Part shown: one piece after another, positions 19,864 to 30,652 of the stretch
How positions within the stretch are numbered: the stretch's first letter is position 1
Layout: the number at the start of each line of letters is the position of its first letter
Assembly: GCF_023283485.1 (NCBI RefSeq)
Contig: NZ_JAKILU010000007.1
Location: 62,001 to 126,000 of the forward strand
Source: Shewanella glacialipiscicola
GTDB lineage: Bacteria > Pseudomonadota > Gammaproteobacteria > Enterobacterales > Shewanellaceae
DNA length: 64,000 nucleotides
Direction of reading: 5' to 3'
Translations under genes and position numbers: made by a program
Notes under the pieces: generated by a model
The model's input: the letters and a program-made list of their open reading frames with translations, nothing else
What the model was told of the DNA's origin: nothing
The model's database searches: none

Positions 19864-20895
19864 ATGTTAACAATAGCAACCCAAATTGCCCCAGATAGCT
19901 TAATCAGTCCGAACGGATTACCTCATTTTGGCCATTTCGATGGCATAGTTAACAGCTTAGGCTTAGCCCACTTTACCTATTTCGATACTATGGATAAACC
20001 CGCATCTAAGTGGGCAAAACACTTCGATTATAAGCAATTTCAGTTTGTCTCTTTAGTCACACCGCGTTATGTCATCGGCATAGCGCTTGCCGACATCGCC
20101 TATCTTGGTAGTGCTTTTTGTTATTTGTATGACATAAAAGCCAACTCTTTAACCCAATTAGATTGGCTAAAGCCCTTAAGATTGGGTTATGACATGGCGC
20201 CATCGCCCGCTGCTGGCATCAGTGGCATTGGCCGTAAAGGGGCGCAGTTAAGCTTTGAGATTATTGAAGGTGTTTGGCGCTTGGTTATCGATACCCCAAA
20301 TATTCAAGCGGATGTCACTTTGCATCCAGCTCCCTTAAGCCTGCCTATGGCCATGTGCACTCCTACCGGATACAACGGTTGGACTTATACTCAAAAGCAC
20401 AATGGATTGACCGTTAAAGGCCGTTTGACTGTAGCTCATGAGCCGCAACCGTTGAACCAAGCCTTAGCGGGTTATGATTTTTCAGCGGGTTATATGTGCC
20501 GCGATACGAGTTGGCGTTGGGCATCGATCAATGCGCAGATTGAAGAAGGCATTATGGGACTCAATCTTGCGGCAGGCGTTAATGAAACAGGCGCAACAGA
20601 AAATGTGTTTTGGATTAATGGTGAGCGGCATTTACTCGGACCTGTGCAATTTGAATTTGATCGCCATGCCACTTTGGGCACTAAGGTCTGGCGAGCTTAC
20701 AGCCAGAACGGCCAAGTTGATTTACAGTTTTCGGCGCGTAATTGTCGGCAAGAAAAACGTAATCTATGGGTTATTAAGAGTAATTTTCGTCAGTATTTAG
20801 GCCACTTTAGCGGCACTATTATAGATAACCAAGGTCGCCGTTATCAGCTTAATCATGTGCTTGGATTAACAGAAGATCACTATGCCCGCTGGTAA
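19864..20895 (+). CDS. DUF2804-family protein
   Basis: A 343-residue soluble protein that resembles the DUF2804 family, whose fold is thought to be lipocalin- or AttH-like and whose substrate is unknown. Visible features are SPNGLPHFGHFDG at the N-terminus, AGYDFSAGYMCRDTSWRWAS near residues 195-215, and many aromatic strands. No signal peptide is present. It is followed 106 bases later by a lipid-modifying hydroxylase family gene on the same strand. A lipid-related role is a guess from that context only. Confidence 0.75.
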   Translation: MLTIATQIAPDSLISPNGLPHFGHFDGIVNSLGLAHFTYFDTMDKPASKWAKHFDYKQFQFVSLVTPRYVIGIALADIAYLGSAFCYLYDIKANSLTQLDWLKPLRLGYDMAPSPAAGISGIGRKGAQLSFEIIEGVWRLVIDTPNIQADVTLHPAPLSLPMAMCTPTGYNGWTYTQKHNGLTVKGRLTVAHEPQPLNQALAGYDFSAGYMCRDTSWRWASINAQIEEGIMGLNLAAGVNETGATENVFWINGERHLLGPVQFEFDRHATLGTKVWRAYSQNGQVDLQFSARNCRQEKRNLWVIKSNFRQYLGHFSGTIIDNQGRRYQLNHVLGLTEDHYARW

Positions 20896-20896
20896 C

Positions 20897-20939
20897 ATGC
20901 AGTTGTAAATGCAGTTGTAAATGCAGTTGTAAATGCAGT
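20897..20939 (+). repeat. Tandem 12-bp repeat, about 3.6 copies
   Basis: Three exact copies of ATGCAGTTGTAA and a partial fourth follow directly after the DUF2804 stop codon. Copy number could vary by replication slippage. Each unit carries an in-frame stop, so expansion would not lengthen the protein. Confidence 0.9.
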
Positions 20940-21001
20940 GATATGCCACTGAGGATGAGTTAAGTCGTCATAAAAACTAAAACTAAACCGGATGAACGTA
21001 T

Positions 21002-21868
21002 ATGGATATCACTTCGCTGATCCAGCACCCAGAATTGTTACTGCTGGTGCTCGCACCTTTGTTTTTCGTGTGTATTTTGCTGGAATGGTACTTTGGCGAT
21101 AAAAGACAAAAGCTACCGTTAAGTGCACGTTATCGCGGCCAAGAAGTGCTGTGTAATTTCAGCCTCGCGGCCATGCATCAAGGCGCTGATCTGCTCACTG
21201 GTCTGCTGATCGCTAAGCTGTATTTGGCGATTTTTGGTTGGAAGTTATTCGATATTGAAATGGGCCCATTGAGCTTTATTGCCTTGATGGTCGCGCAGGA
21301 CTTTTGTTATTACTGGTTCCACAGGGCGAGCCACAGAGTCCGCTGGATGTGGGCGGCTCACGTGGTGCACCATAGCTCTGAGAATATGAATTTTAGCACT
21401 GCGTTTCGTCAGAGTTTAATGTATCCCTTTGCCGGCATGTGGGTATTTTGGTTACCGCTGGTGGTAATCGGCTTTGATCCCAATTGGGTCATCTTTGTGG
21501 TGTTACTGAATCTTGGATTACAATTTTTTGTGCATACCCAAGCGGTTAAGTCACTCGGGCCGCTGGAATGGATTTTTAATACGCCGTCACACCATAGAGT
21601 ACATCACGGCCGTAATCCCCAATATATAGACAAGAATTATGCGGGAGTACTAATTATTTGGGATAGGTTGTTTGGCACCTTTGAGCCAGAAGTTGAAACC
21701 GTGGTCTATGGCATTACCAAGCCTGTGAATAGCTTTAATCCCCTTAAAGTGACTTTTAGTGAATGGCGAGACATGTTTGCTGAGGTAGTGAGACCAGGAT
21801 TGAGTGTTAAGCAGCGATTACATATTTTATTAGCTCCACCCGCGAGCAGTTTTAACCGCAAAGAATAA
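21002..21868 (+). CDS. Fatty acid hydroxylase/sterol desaturase-family membrane protein
   Basis: Di-iron membrane oxidase family. The histidine boxes are clear: HRASH near residue 107, HVVHHSS near 122, and a C-terminal HTQ...PSHHRVHHG cluster near 180-205. Hydrophobic segments are near 14-32, 60-80, 88-105 and 145-185. The substrate is unknown; family members act on sterols, carotenoids, ether lipids or fatty acids. The length of 288 residues is normal. It is a single gene or in a pair with the DUF2804 gene. Confidence 0.88.
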   Translation: MDITSLIQHPELLLLVLAPLFFVCILLEWYFGDKRQKLPLSARYRGQEVLCNFSLAAMHQGADLLTGLLIAKLYLAIFGWKLFDIEMGPLSFIALMVAQDFCYYWFHRASHRVRWMWAAHVVHHSSENMNFSTAFRQSLMYPFAGMWVFWLPLVVIGFDPNWVIFVVLLNLGLQFFVHTQAVKSLGPLEWIFNTPSHHRVHHGRNPQYIDKNYAGVLIIWDRLFGTFEPEVETVVYGITKPVNSFNPLKVTFSEWRDMFAEVVRPGLSVKQRLHILLAPPASSFNRKE

Positions 21869-22036
21869 CAATCCACTGTATTTTCTAAGTTAAATAGCAC
21901 AAATGGCTGATGGTATCTTGAATTTAGCCCTGCTAGCCTACATTTCGTTTTTTGCCAGTATTTGGCTTAAAAATGTACAATATTGCGCCTTAGTGGTACT
22001 TTTTGTATTAGAAATCTTAACTTGGGTGGACTTATC

Positions 22037-22651
22037 ATGATAGATGAACCTCGATTATCAGCGGAGGAGCTCGCTTGTTTTAGTGCTATTTTTTCGCAGA
22101 CTCGTGTGGGCACTGCCTTGACTAACGATCCCCTCGCTAATCATTTACTGACGGTGACAACCGAAGTGCCCCAAGTCGTCGCCTCTATTTTGGGCAAGGC
22201 AAAGCTCACACTATTGGCCGAAGTCGGGGCCTATAAACTCTGGTTTCCGCTACGCATTAAGGTCGATGATTTTGGTCTATTTCAACCAACCTTAGGCGTA
22301 CCTGAAGTATTAGATGTATCAGGCGTCGAACGCTGTTGGCGTTTAGCCCGCGCCGATGATGTGTGGATATTTGACCATGACCAAGGTGAGCAGTGGTCAG
22401 TTGAGTCGCTTTCCAGCTCGGGTATGGCTATTCGTGCTCCATCTTCGCAGCAATTACTCAGCAGCAAAGATCTGCAATTGCAGCTGCCTAATGGAGAAAC
22501 AATGCGCGTTGATATTAAGCCTATTCGAAGTGAAAAAGGCTTAGCTTTTGTTAAGTTTAAAGCTGAATCGGAAGAGCGTGACGCTCTACGGCAGTTTTTA
22601 TTTAATCGTCATCGCAGCCAATACGCTAATCTCTATAGTAAATTAAGCTAG
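22037..22651 (+). CDS. PilZ-like domain protein
   Basis: The ATG at 22037 is preferred because GGTGGA precedes it by six bases; an upstream frame extension lacks a Shine-Dalgarno sequence. The 204-residue protein has a C-terminal beta-rich domain (about 115-195) with SVESLSSSGMAIRAP and LQLQLPNGETMRVDIKP, which looks like the D/NxSxxG segment of PilZ cyclic di-GMP receptors. The RxxxR motif is not obvious, so nucleotide binding is uncertain. The N-terminal half has no motif I know. Confidence 0.65.
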   Translation: MIDEPRLSAEELACFSAIFSQTRVGTALTNDPLANHLLTVTTEVPQVVASILGKAKLTLLAEVGAYKLWFPLRIKVDDFGLFQPTLGVPEVLDVSGVERCWRLARADDVWIFDHDQGEQWSVESLSSSGMAIRAPSSQQLLSSKDLQLQLPNGETMRVDIKPIRSEKGLAFVKFKAESEERDALRQFLFNRHRSQYANLYSKLS

Positions 22652-22861
22652 TCAGTCTATTTCACCGTCGCACTTTTTATTCGATTTTTGGCAACGTGCG
22701 CTGTTATGTTATTTACAATATCAAGCCAGCAACGCAGCGGTTCGATCTATTGGTCTAGGCTTTTTCATCTGCTATTGAAGTGCTTTCCCTGATTGTTACC
22801 TGCCAATCTGTCGTCCGATGGATTAGAATGGCGTTGAATCCAAAACAGCAGAGCGAGCCGT

Positions 22862-24259
22862 ATGCACGTACATATTTTAGGAATTTGTGGAACCTTCATG
22901 GGTGGTTTAGCATTATTAGCTAGAGCAAAAGGTCACAGAGTGACGGGCTCAGATGCCAACGTCTATCCTCCTATGAGCACGCAACTTGAAGACCAAGGTA
23001 TTGAGCTTATTCAAGGTTTTGATCCTAGTCAGCTGGGTGAAGCCGGACAGTATCCTGACTTAGTGGTGGTTGGTAACGCCATGAGCCGTGGTAATCCCTG
23101 TGTTGAAGCCGTGTTGAATATTGGCATTCCTTATATCTCAGGCCCGCAGTTTTTAGCTGACCATATTTTACCTGAACGTTGGGTATTAGCGGTTTCTGGA
23201 ACGCACGGTAAAACCTCTACATCCAGCATGTTAGCGTGGATTTTAGACGATTGTGGTTATGAACCCGGTTTCTTAATTGGTGGTGTGCCGCAAAATTTTG
23301 GTGTGTCAGCGCGTTTAGGCAAAACGGCTTTTTTTGTGGTTGAAGCCGATGAATACGACAGTGCCTTTTTTGATAAGCGCTCAAAATTTGTGCATTACCA
23401 TCCACGTACTTTAGTGATCAATAATCTTGAATTTGATCATGCCGATATTTTTGCTGATTTAGCCGCAATTCAAAAACAATTTAATCATCTGGTGCGTACG
23501 GTTCCTGGTGAAGGCAAGATCATCTGGCCTGCAGATTCTCAAGCAGTTAAGCAAACCATTGATATGGGCTGCTGGAGCGAGCAAGAAACCTATCATTTAA
23601 CTGAGTCACTTAGCGGCTGGTACGGTAAAGCCTTAAGTGATGATTGCCATCAATTTGAAGTGTTTTTTGAGGGTGAGTCCCAAGGTATTCTCCAATGGGA
23701 TTTAATTGGCCAACACAATATTGAAAACGCCATTATGGCCATAGCTGCTGCGCGCCATGTGGGGGTTAAACCTAGCGCTGCAATTGTAGCTTTAGCTAAG
23801 TTTATGCCACCTAAACGTCGACTCGAATTACTCGGAACCGTTAAAGGTGTCAGCGTTTATGACGACTTTGCCCATCATCCAACCGCTATCGCAACCACAT
23901 TAAAAGGAATGCGCGCTAAGGTCGGTCAGAGTAAAATTACCGTAATATTAGAACCACGCTCAAATACCATGAAGAGCGGCGTGCATAAAGATACGCTGGC
24001 TTTTTCTATGATGCAGGCCGACGAAGCATATTTATATCAAGCAGATAGTATCGATTGGAATATAAAAGAAGCGATGGACGCGGCGGTGATCCCGGTAACT
24101 GTATTACATCAAATTGATGAGCTTGTGGCTAAAGTTGCCGCTAACGCTAAAGCGGGTGACACTATAGTGGTCATGAGCAATGGTGGTTTTGGTGGTGTGC
24201 ATAAAAAGTTGTTAGCCGCATTAGAATTGAACTTATCAGCGGTAGAGCAGGTTAGTTAA
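22862..24259 (+). CDS. mpl: UDP-MurNAc:L-Ala-gamma-D-Glu-meso-Dap ligase
   Basis: Joins recycled tripeptide to UDP-N-acetylmuramate, returning cell-wall material imported by AmpG to peptidoglycan synthesis. The N-terminal [17 protein letters not shown] replaces the MurC glycine loop. The ATP loop is [14 protein letters not shown] near residues 116-129, and [12 protein letters not shown] is near 335-346. At 465 residues it has normal Mpl length. The ubiX start lies one base after its stop. It complements ampG at 16.3 kb functionally. Confidence 0.96.
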   Translation: MHVHILGICGTFMGGLALLARAKGHRVTGSDANVYPPMSTQLEDQGIELIQGFDPSQLGEAGQYPDLVVVGNAMSRGNPCVEAVLNIGIPYISGPQFLADHILPERWVLAVSGTHGKTSTSSMLAWILDDCGYEPGFLIGGVPQNFGVSARLGKTAFFVVEADEYDSAFFDKRSKFVHYHPRTLVINNLEFDHADIFADLAAIQKQFNHLVRTVPGEGKIIWPADSQAVKQTIDMGCWSEQETYHLTESLSGWYGKALSDDCHQFEVFFEGESQGILQWDLIGQHNIENAIMAIAAARHVGVKPSAAIVALAKFMPPKRRLELLGTVKGVSVYDDFAHHPTAIATTLKGMRAKVGQSKITVILEPRSNTMKSGVHKDTLAFSMMQADEAYLYQADSIDWNIKEAMDAAVIPVTVLHQIDELVAKVAANAKAGDTIVVMSNGGFGGVHKKLLAALELNLSAVEQVS

Positions 24260-24260
24260 C

Positions 24261-24920
24261 ATGGCCTATGCAAAATCAGCTAAAGCGATTAGCTTAGCGT
24301 GGACAGGTGCCTCGGGCGCCCCTTACGGTTTGAAGTTACTTGAGTGTTTGTTGGTGTCGGGTTATCAAGTGTTTTTAATGATCTCTAGTGCCGCTAGGGT
24401 GGTATTAGCGACTGAACACGGCTTACAACTCAGCGCCAATAGTGAAAAAGCCCATGCACAATTATTGGCTTTGTTGCATGAAAAAGGCGTGAGTATCGCT
24501 GGCGAATTGGTAGTTTTAGGCAAAGATGAATGGTTTTCGCCACCGGCATCGGGCAGCGCTGCGCCTAAGCAAATGGTGATTTGCCCTTGCTCGACGGGCA
24601 CTTTGGCCGCGGTGGCCACTGGAATGAGTAATAATTTACTCGAACGCGCTGCTGACGTGGTGCTTAAAGAGCGTGGCCAATTAATCCTAGTACCAAGGGA
24701 AACACCTTTTAGCGCCATACACTTAGAGCATATGCTAAGTCTTTCTCGCCTCGGCGCGACGATTATGCCTGCCGCTCCCGGCTTTTATCACAATCCCCAA
24801 TCGGTTGAAGATCTGGTAGACTTCATGGTCGCTCGAATTCTCGATCATTTGGGCGTTGACCATGCATTAACGAGTCGCTGGGGTTATGACAAACAGTCTA
24901 ACCGCGACCTCGACAATTGA
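24261..24920 (+). CDS. ubiX: Flavin prenyltransferase UbiX
   Basis: Attaches a dimethylallyl group to FMN to make the prenylated cofactor needed by the UbiD decarboxylase of ubiquinone synthesis. Typical segments are [15 protein letters not shown] near residues 14-28, [20 protein letters not shown] near 110-130, and [16 protein letters not shown] near 140-156. At 219 residues it is slightly long because of a short N-terminal extension. It is cotranscribed with mpl and hpt. Confidence 0.95.
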   Translation: MAYAKSAKAISLAWTGASGAPYGLKLLECLLVSGYQVFLMISSAARVVLATEHGLQLSANSEKAHAQLLALLHEKGVSIAGELVVLGKDEWFSPPASGSAAPKQMVICPCSTGTLAAVATGMSNNLLERAADVVLKERGQLILVPRETPFSAIHLEHMLSLSRLGATIMPAAPGFYHNPQSVEDLVDFMVARILDHLGVDHALTSRWGYDKQSNRDLDN

Positions 24921-24927
24921 GACTTAT

Positions 24928-25458
24928 ATGAAACACACCACCGAAGTGATGATCTCTGCAGAAGAGATAAGCCAGAAATTAGATGAAATGGCCGAGCTGA
25001 TTAATGCTCATTATGCCAACAGTGAACGTTTGTTGATGGTTGGCCTATTAAAAGGCTCAGTGGTCTTTATGGCTGACCTGTGTCGCCGCATTAAAGGCCA
25101 TGTTGAAATCGATTTTATGTCGGTTTCCAGTTATGGCAATACTATGACCAGCTCACGGGATGTGAAAGTGCTGAAAGATGTGCAATCCGATATCTCGGGT
25201 CGTGATGTGCTGATTGTAGAAGACTTGATTGATTCTGGTAACACCTTAAGCAAAGTGCGCGAAATGCTGTTGCTGCGTGAGCCAAAGAGTTTGGCGCTGT
25301 GTACTTTGCTGGACAAACCTGAGCGCCGTGAAGTAGATGTAAAGGTCGATTTTATCGGTTTTACTATCCCTGATGAGTTTATTGTCGGTTATGGTATCGA
25401 TTATGCGGAGCAGTATCGCAATCTACCTTATATCGCCAAAGTCGTGCCACTCGATTAA
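24928..25458 (+). CDS. hpt: Hypoxanthine phosphoribosyltransferase
   Basis: Salvages hypoxanthine (and guanine) with PRPP to form nucleotides. The PRPP loop [11 protein letters not shown] is near residues 94-104, and the RGLLKGS-like [13 protein letters not shown] is near 37-49. The ATG at 24928, seven bases after the ubiX stop, gives the normal 176 residues; an extension into ubiX is rejected. It ends the mpl-ubiX-hpt operon and is followed by a terminator. Confidence 0.95.
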   Translation: MKHTTEVMISAEEISQKLDEMAELINAHYANSERLLMVGLLKGSVVFMADLCRRIKGHVEIDFMSVSSYGNTMTSSRDVKVLKDVQSDISGRDVLIVEDLIDSGNTLSKVREMLLLREPKSLALCTLLDKPERREVDVKVDFIGFTIPDEFIVGYGIDYAEQYRNLPYIAKVVPLD

Positions 25459-25474
25459 GTGTCCGATATTGTTT

Positions 25475-25504
25475 AAAACTCCCGCAGCAGGCGGGAGTTT
25501 TACT
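25475..25504 (+). terminator. Rho-independent terminator after hpt
   Basis: Arms AAAACTCCCGC and GCGGGAGTTTT enclose a five-base loop, and a T-rich tail follows. Confidence 0.85.
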
Positions 25505-25665
25505 TTTAGCGCTTATACAAAGATTAAAATAAATAATTGAACCATTAAAGGCTAGCTTTTCAATCAATTAGCGACTTGTTTACCTTAGTTCAGCAACCCA
25601 TCATTGTAATTGTGTTTTTTAGCACCATCTTATTACTTTCTTAATATGTAAGGAACGGTACAAAT

Positions 25666-26604
25666 ATGGCGAATATTACCCATGCTCTGGTACTCGAAGG
25701 GCTTAAAAAAACCTATAAAGGCGGCGTCGAAGCGGTTAAGGGTATTAGCCTCACAGTCAATCAAGGGGATTTTTTCGCCTTGCTCGGCCCTAATGGTGCG
25801 GGTAAATCTACCACGATTGGTATTATTAGCTCCTTAGTGCAAAAGAGTTCAGGTACGGTCAAAGTCTTTGATTATGATATCGATAACCAGCTAGAACATG
25901 CCAAGCTTTGCATTGGTTTAGTGCCTCAGGAATTTAACTTCAATCAGTTTGAAACCGTGTTGCAGATTGTGGTGAATCAGGCGGGTTACTATGGCGTGCC
26001 TAAACCTGTTGCCCTCGAGCGCGCTAAAAAATATTTAAGCCAACTCGATTTGTGGGAAAAACGTAATAGCCCATCGCGGGAATTATCCGGCGGCATGAAA
26101 CGGCGATTAATGATCGCCCGTGCGCTCATGCATGAACCTAAGTTGTTGATTTTAGATGAGCCTACCGCAGGTGTCGATATTGAACTACGCCGTTCTATGT
26201 GGGAGTTTCTCAAACAAATTAATCAACAGGGCGTGACGATTATCCTGACCACTCATTACCTCGAAGAAGCGGAAATGCTATGTCGTAATATTGGCATTAT
26301 CGATAACGGTATCTTAGTGGAATGCACGAGTATGAAGGCGCTGCTGAGCCAGTTGAATGTGGAGACTTTCATTCTCGATCTTCGCCGCGATATTTCAACT
26401 GCCCCCGTGCTTGATGGCATGGCTTGTCGGTTAACCGACCCACATACCTTAGAGGTCGATGTGGCGAAAGATCATAATCTAAACGATGTTTTTAGCCAAT
26501 TAAGTGCGGCTAATGTGGAAGTGTTATCGATGCGTAACAAATCTAATCGCTTAGAAGAACTCTTCGTCGAACTCGTGAATAAAACACCGGGAGCCTCAGC
26601 ATGA
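25666..26604 (+). CDS. ABC transporter ATP-binding protein (YadG-like)
   Basis: Nucleotide-binding subunit of a two-gene exporter. Walker A is GPNGAGKST near residues 42-50, the signature is LSGGMKRRL near 140, Walker B is LLILDEPT near 162, and the H-loop follows in TTHYLEEAE. 312 residues includes a C-terminal extension of about 80 residues, as in YadG and ABC-2 drug or polysaccharide exporters. It overlaps the permease gene by four bases. Confidence 0.92.
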   Translation: MANITHALVLEGLKKTYKGGVEAVKGISLTVNQGDFFALLGPNGAGKSTTIGIISSLVQKSSGTVKVFDYDIDNQLEHAKLCIGLVPQEFNFNQFETVLQIVVNQAGYYGVPKPVALERAKKYLSQLDLWEKRNSPSRELSGGMKRRLMIARALMHEPKLLILDEPTAGVDIELRRSMWEFLKQINQQGVTIILTTHYLEEAEMLCRNIGIIDNGILVECTSMKALLSQLNVETFILDLRRDISTAPVLDGMACRLTDPHTLEVDVAKDHNLNDVFSQLSAANVEVLSMRNKSNRLEELFVELVNKTPGASA

Positions 26605-27371
26605 ATCAGCTCTATTTTATCGCCTTTAAAAGTATTTTAAGTAAAGAAATCAATCGTTTTACCCGGATTTGGTTGCAAACATTAGTGCCGCCTGCGATTA
26701 CCATGACCTTATACTTTTTGATTTTTGGTAACTTAGTCGGTAGCCGTATCGGCGAGATGGGCGGTGTAACGTATATGGAGTTTATTGCGCCAGGCTTAAT
26801 CATGATGTCGGTGATCACTAACTCTTACTCTAACGTCGCCAGTTCTTTCTATAGTGCTAAGTTTCAGCGCAATCTAGAAGAGCTACTGATTGCACCAGTG
26901 CCCCATTATGTACTCATTGCTGGCTATGTCGGTGGTGGCGTGGCTCGCGGTTTGTGTGTGGGGCTAATCGTGACATTAGTGGCGATGTTCTTTGTCGACA
27001 TTAGCTTACATCACGTAGGACTTGTGGTAATGACGGTGTTTTTAACCTCTGTATTGTTTTCATTGGGAGGCTTAATTAACGCTATTTACGCTAAGAGTTT
27101 CGATGATATCAGTATCATTCCAACCTTTGTGCTCACGCCATTAACCTACCTGGGCGGCGTGTTTTATTCGCTATCCCTCTTGCCTCCTTTCTGGCAAGGC
27201 GTGTCGGCACTTAACCCGATAGTGTATATGATCAACGTGTTCCGCTATGGTTTTTTAGGTTTTGCTGATATTAGCGTGCCGCTCTCTATCGGTATCATGA
27301 TTGGTTTTTGTATTGCACTGTGGACGTTAGCTTATTATCTCGTTTCACGTGGTATAGGGCTTAAGGTTTAG
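26601..27371 (+). CDS. ABC-2 type permease (YadH-like)
   Basis: Membrane subunit of the exporter. The 256 residues contain six hydrophobic segments, and the ABC-2 signature region LTPLTYLGGVFYSLSLLPPF lies near residues 175-195. The ATGA overlap with the ATPase gene indicates coupling. The substrate is unknown. A strong terminator follows. Confidence 0.92.
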   Translation: MNQLYFIAFKSILSKEINRFTRIWLQTLVPPAITMTLYFLIFGNLVGSRIGEMGGVTYMEFIAPGLIMMSVITNSYSNVASSFYSAKFQRNLEELLIAPVPHYVLIAGYVGGGVARGLCVGLIVTLVAMFFVDISLHHVGLVVMTVFLTSVLFSLGGLINAIYAKSFDDISIIPTFVLTPLTYLGGVFYSLSLLPPFWQGVSALNPIVYMINVFRYGFLGFADISVPLSIGIMIGFCIALWTLAYYLVSRGIGLKV

Positions 27372-27393
27372 TATTGGTGTCATTAAACCTATA

Positions 27394-27430
27394 AAAAACG
27401 CCCAACTCCGTGTGGAGTTGGGCGTTTTTA
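27394..27430. terminator. Strong bidirectional terminator
   Basis: Perfect 16-bp arms (27394-27409 and 27414-27429) around GTGT end in T-runs on both strands. They serve the ABC pair on the plus strand and rhlE on the minus strand. Confidence 0.9.
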
Positions 27431-27489
27431 TTGAGAGTATTCACTCAAGTACAAAGAGGACTGCAAACTAAGCTTATTTGCTCTGTAAA

Positions 27490-29034
27490 TTAGTCCTGCG
27501 AGTTTCTCGGGCGACTCGCGCCATTATTTGGACGACGGGTATTTTTCTTTGGGCCATTGGCGTAAGGATTGTCACCTGCTTGGCTACGATTCTCGCCTGA
27601 GCTAGAACGGCTTTCACTAGGGCGATTGGCACCTGAACTATTTGCACGACCATCGTTTGCACGCGGTGGGTGTGCTTTAGCATCGGCGCGTGGCGCACTC
27701 GTAGCATCATTGCTGTGTCGTGAATTTTTATCGTTTGGCTTGTGGCCACGGGCCACGTCACCACTGCGTTGACCGTCTTTATGTTCAACGCTTCTTGGTG
27801 CACCCTCACGTGAGGTCGATGGCGTTGAGCTACGGCTGTTTCTACGAGTCGCTACTGCTTTGCTGTTACTTTTCCCACCGCCACCTAAACGTGATTCTGG
27901 CAATACATGGTGAAAGCCTTCAACCATTTCACGGTCTAACACGCGATTGATCAGACGTTCAATATCGTTCAGCAGTTTAATTTCTTCGTTGCTGACCAGT
28001 GATACCGCTTGACCCGAGGCACCCGCGCGGCCAGTACGGCCGATACGATGCACATAATCTTCTGGCACGTTTGGTAAGTCAAAGTTAACCACTTGTGGTA
28101 ATTGATCAATGTCTAAACCACGGGCGGCGATATCGGTCGCAACCAATACGCGGGCTTGGCCATTTTTAAAATCAGCTAAGGCTTTAGTTCGGGCAGTTTG
28201 GCTCTTGTTACCGTGGATAGCAGCGGCTTTAATGCCAGCATCTTCAAGGCTTTTCGCTAAACGGTTGGCACCATGTTTAGTGCGCGAAAATACCAGCACT
28301 TGTTGCCAATCGTTTTGTTTGATGAGTTGGATCAATAACGCTGACTTTTGGCTCTTATCAACAGGGCAAATCCACTGTTTAACTGTGGTTGCCGCCGCGT
28401 TACGTGGCGTAACTGAAATTTCTACCGGATTGTTAACTAAGCCTTTAGCCAGCTCACGAATTTCGTCGGAGAAGGTGGCTGAGAACATCAGGTTTTGGCG
28501 TTGCTTAGGTAAAATGGCCAGAATCTTACGTATGTCGCGAATAAAGCCCATATCGAGCATGCGATCGGCTTCATCTAACACTAAGATTTCAAGCTGGCTG
28601 AATTTCACCGCTTTTTGATTGTACAAATCCATCAATCGACCAGGAGTTGCGACTAAAATATCAACACCGTGGCGCAATTTGGCGATTTGTGGATTGATAG
28701 GCACGCCACCAAATATCACCGCTGAACGCAGTGGTAAGTTCTTACCATAGGTTTCAACACTTTCTGCAACCTGAGCCGCCAATTCGCGAGTCGGCGTTAA
28801 CACTAATGCACGCACTTGGCCTGCTTGGGCGCGGTTACCTTTACTCAGGAGTTCGAGCATAGGCAGAGTGAAACCTGCTGTTTTACCTGTTCCTGTTTGG
28901 GCGGCCGCCATCACATCTTTGCCTTCAAGCACAGCGGGGATAGCTTGAGCTTGGATTGGCGAAGGTGTGTCGTAGCCTTGTTCGGCAACGGCTTTAAGTA
29001 TCGGGGCCGATAAGCCCAGGGAGGTAAAACTCAT
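27490..29034 (-). CDS. rhlE: DEAD-box RNA helicase RhlE
   Basis: ATP-dependent RNA helicase linked to ribosome assembly and RNA turnover. The start at 29034 ([13 protein letters not shown]) matches E. coli RhlE and follows AAGAGACC; the frame's upstream codons are rejected. Core motifs are AQTGTGKT (motif I), PTRELA (Ia), DEAD in [10 protein letters not shown] (II), SATFS (III) and [10 protein letters not shown] (VI), within residues 1-375. The remaining 140 residues are a low-complexity Arg-, Ser-, Asn- and Gly-rich tail that probably binds RNA. Total length is 514 residues. Confidence 0.95.
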   Translation of the reverse strand: MSFTSLGLSAPILKAVAEQGYDTPSPIQAQAIPAVLEGKDVMAAAQTGTGKTAGFTLPMLELLSKGNRAQAGQVRALVLTPTRELAAQVAESVETYGKNLPLRSAVIFGGVPINPQIAKLRHGVDILVATPGRLMDLYNQKAVKFSQLEILVLDEADRMLDMGFIRDIRKILAILPKQRQNLMFSATFSDEIRELAKGLVNNPVEISVTPRNAAATTVKQWICPVDKSQKSALLIQLIKQNDWQQVLVFSRTKHGANRLAKSLEDAGIKAAAIHGNKSQTARTKALADFKNGQARVLVATDIAARGLDIDQLPQVVNFDLPNVPEDYVHRIGRTGRAGASGQAVSLVSNEEIKLLNDIERLINRVLDREMVEGFHHVLPESRLGGGGKSNSKAVATRRNSRSSTPSTSREGAPRSVEHKDGQRSGDVARGHKPNDKNSRHSNDATSAPRADAKAHPPRANDGRANSSGANRPSESRSSSGENRSQAGDNPYANGPKKNTRRPNNGASRPRNSQD

Positions 29035-29556
29035 AGATTGGTCTCTTGTGGCAACGCTTTGCTGCATTTATGGTCAATAGCCAGGTCTGCTGGCGGGCGT
29101 GCAGCTTACAGGATCGGCCCCTTAAGTGCCATCGAATATAGATTTTTACGCCAGTTTTCATTCATATTGGCACACAAATAGCTTGTCAGACTGTTGAAGA
29201 GAGGCTTGCTAACCTTGTAAGCATAAATGGGGATGGCGCAACTTAGTGGCTAAATACGTGTCATAGATTAATCAGGTGGGCTATTGGCAGTCATTAACGC
29301 TGCAACACTAGCCTATCTTTAGTTATTCAGGCGCGATAATAGGCAGATTTTTACACATGTTACATAAGTGAATGCTAGATCACTTCGTCATCAGTAGATT
29401 GGTATAAAATGAAGGCTATTAATCTATCGCACTTAACACCGCTTTATAGCTGATATAACTTAAGATTCCGTCTGTGTATGCTTGCGATAGCGAGGATGTT
29501 TATTTTAAGGTAAAACATCTTCGTAAACGGTTAACTACTCCTTTAATAGGTGAATT
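29035..29556. other. Long divergent spacer between rhlE and the DUF3626 gene
   Basis: About 520 bases with no gene I can support. It must hold the rhlE promoter and leader and the DUF3626-gene promoter. A small inverted repeat, GATGTTT (29495-29501) and AAACATC (29513-29519), lies 38-62 bases before the plus-strand start. No rRNA- or tRNA-like structure is seen. Confidence 0.45.
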
Positions 29557-30603
29557 ATGACAGCCATACAGCATATTGAACGCCTTGCTCGTGGACGCAG
29601 CGAACAGGCCGTTGCTGTAATTAAAAATGTGCAACAGATGTCAAATATCCCTATGCATGAGATGCAACTCGCCCTCAAGCAGTTACTCCACTGTGGCCGA
29701 ATTGCACTGCATTTCCATCCCGATAAAATTGATAGCCGTGGTATGACAGTGGCTGAAGGTTTACTGCGCGATGGCCAATACCGTAGCCAATTTGAAACCC
29801 ATATCTCTAATGGTCAGTTGTCACCTGAGTTAGGTGGCCCACGAGATCATTGGGAAAATCAGCTTTTTGGTCATGTTTATAAGGGCACTAAATCACGGCC
29901 TAAGTACGGCGCACTCGATCTGGGCATGTGGCAGGATGGCCCGGCCCCCCGTTTTGGTAGTTGCTATTTACTGACCCAAACAAATGTGCTGGCACGCTCA
30001 ACCTTTAGTTATCTAGATTCGTACCGTAATCCCAAGGAAAAGGGTACGCTATCCTGTTTTGATGACATTTTAGCCGCGCTGCTGACCGAGAGTTTTGAGC
30101 GCCATTATGCTTTAGGGAAATCGGATTTTAAGCCATTAAATGTGATCCATTATTTGGCGCATCAGCTCAACGCTTCTTTGCTAGCACGTTTTGAGCGCCC
30201 GTTATCAAATAATCTCGACCATTATATTGAGGCCCAGATCCACGGCGATGTATCACTTGATAAAGATATTGCCATGCTGGTGGCAGATCCCAGCTTTAAG
30301 GGAACGGATATTGGGTTAACGTTAAGCAATATTTGCGATAAGTACGATATCGAACTGCAATATCACGACGGTTTTAGTTTGCACACAGCGCAAATCCCGA
30401 GCGATTTTCGCGGTCCGACTATGCCATCACTGGCGAGCCGTATCGCGATAGACGATAGGGTTGATGCCCATGCTATTGGTGTGGCAATGCGGGATTTATA
30501 CCATTCACCGCAGCATTGGCGCGAGCGCGGTAATCGCGCCCAAGTCGCCCACGAACTTAAGTTGCTCTGGCATGTGCTAGTGAAATACGGTGCGGTACAG
30601 TAA
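29557..30603 (+). CDS. DUF3626-family protein
   Basis: A 348-residue soluble protein of the type grouped as DUF3626; function unknown. Notable segments are ALHFHPDKIDSRGMTVAEGLLRDG near residues 50-73, KYGALDLGMWQDGPAPRFGSCYL near 119-142, and a C-terminal LKLLWHVLVKYGA. There is no signal peptide. It starts after GGTGAATT and is a single gene ended by a bidirectional hairpin. The family assignment is from memory of the motif and is moderately sure. Confidence 0.65.
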   Translation: MTAIQHIERLARGRSEQAVAVIKNVQQMSNIPMHEMQLALKQLLHCGRIALHFHPDKIDSRGMTVAEGLLRDGQYRSQFETHISNGQLSPELGGPRDHWENQLFGHVYKGTKSRPKYGALDLGMWQDGPAPRFGSCYLLTQTNVLARSTFSYLDSYRNPKEKGTLSCFDDILAALLTESFERHYALGKSDFKPLNVIHYLAHQLNASLLARFERPLSNNLDHYIEAQIHGDVSLDKDIAMLVADPSFKGTDIGLTLSNICDKYDIELQYHDGFSLHTAQIPSDFRGPTMPSLASRIAIDDRVDAHAIGVAMRDLYHSPQHWRERGNRAQVAHELKLLWHVLVKYGAVQ

Positions 30604-30652
30604 GGGCTAAGCCATTTAAAAATCCTTTAATGGTAAGATTTAGCTCTAACAA

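Noticed and set aside
24886-24927. Extended start of hpt within ubiX
   Set aside because: It would add 14 unrelated residues and overlap ubiX. The ATG at 24928 gives the family length.
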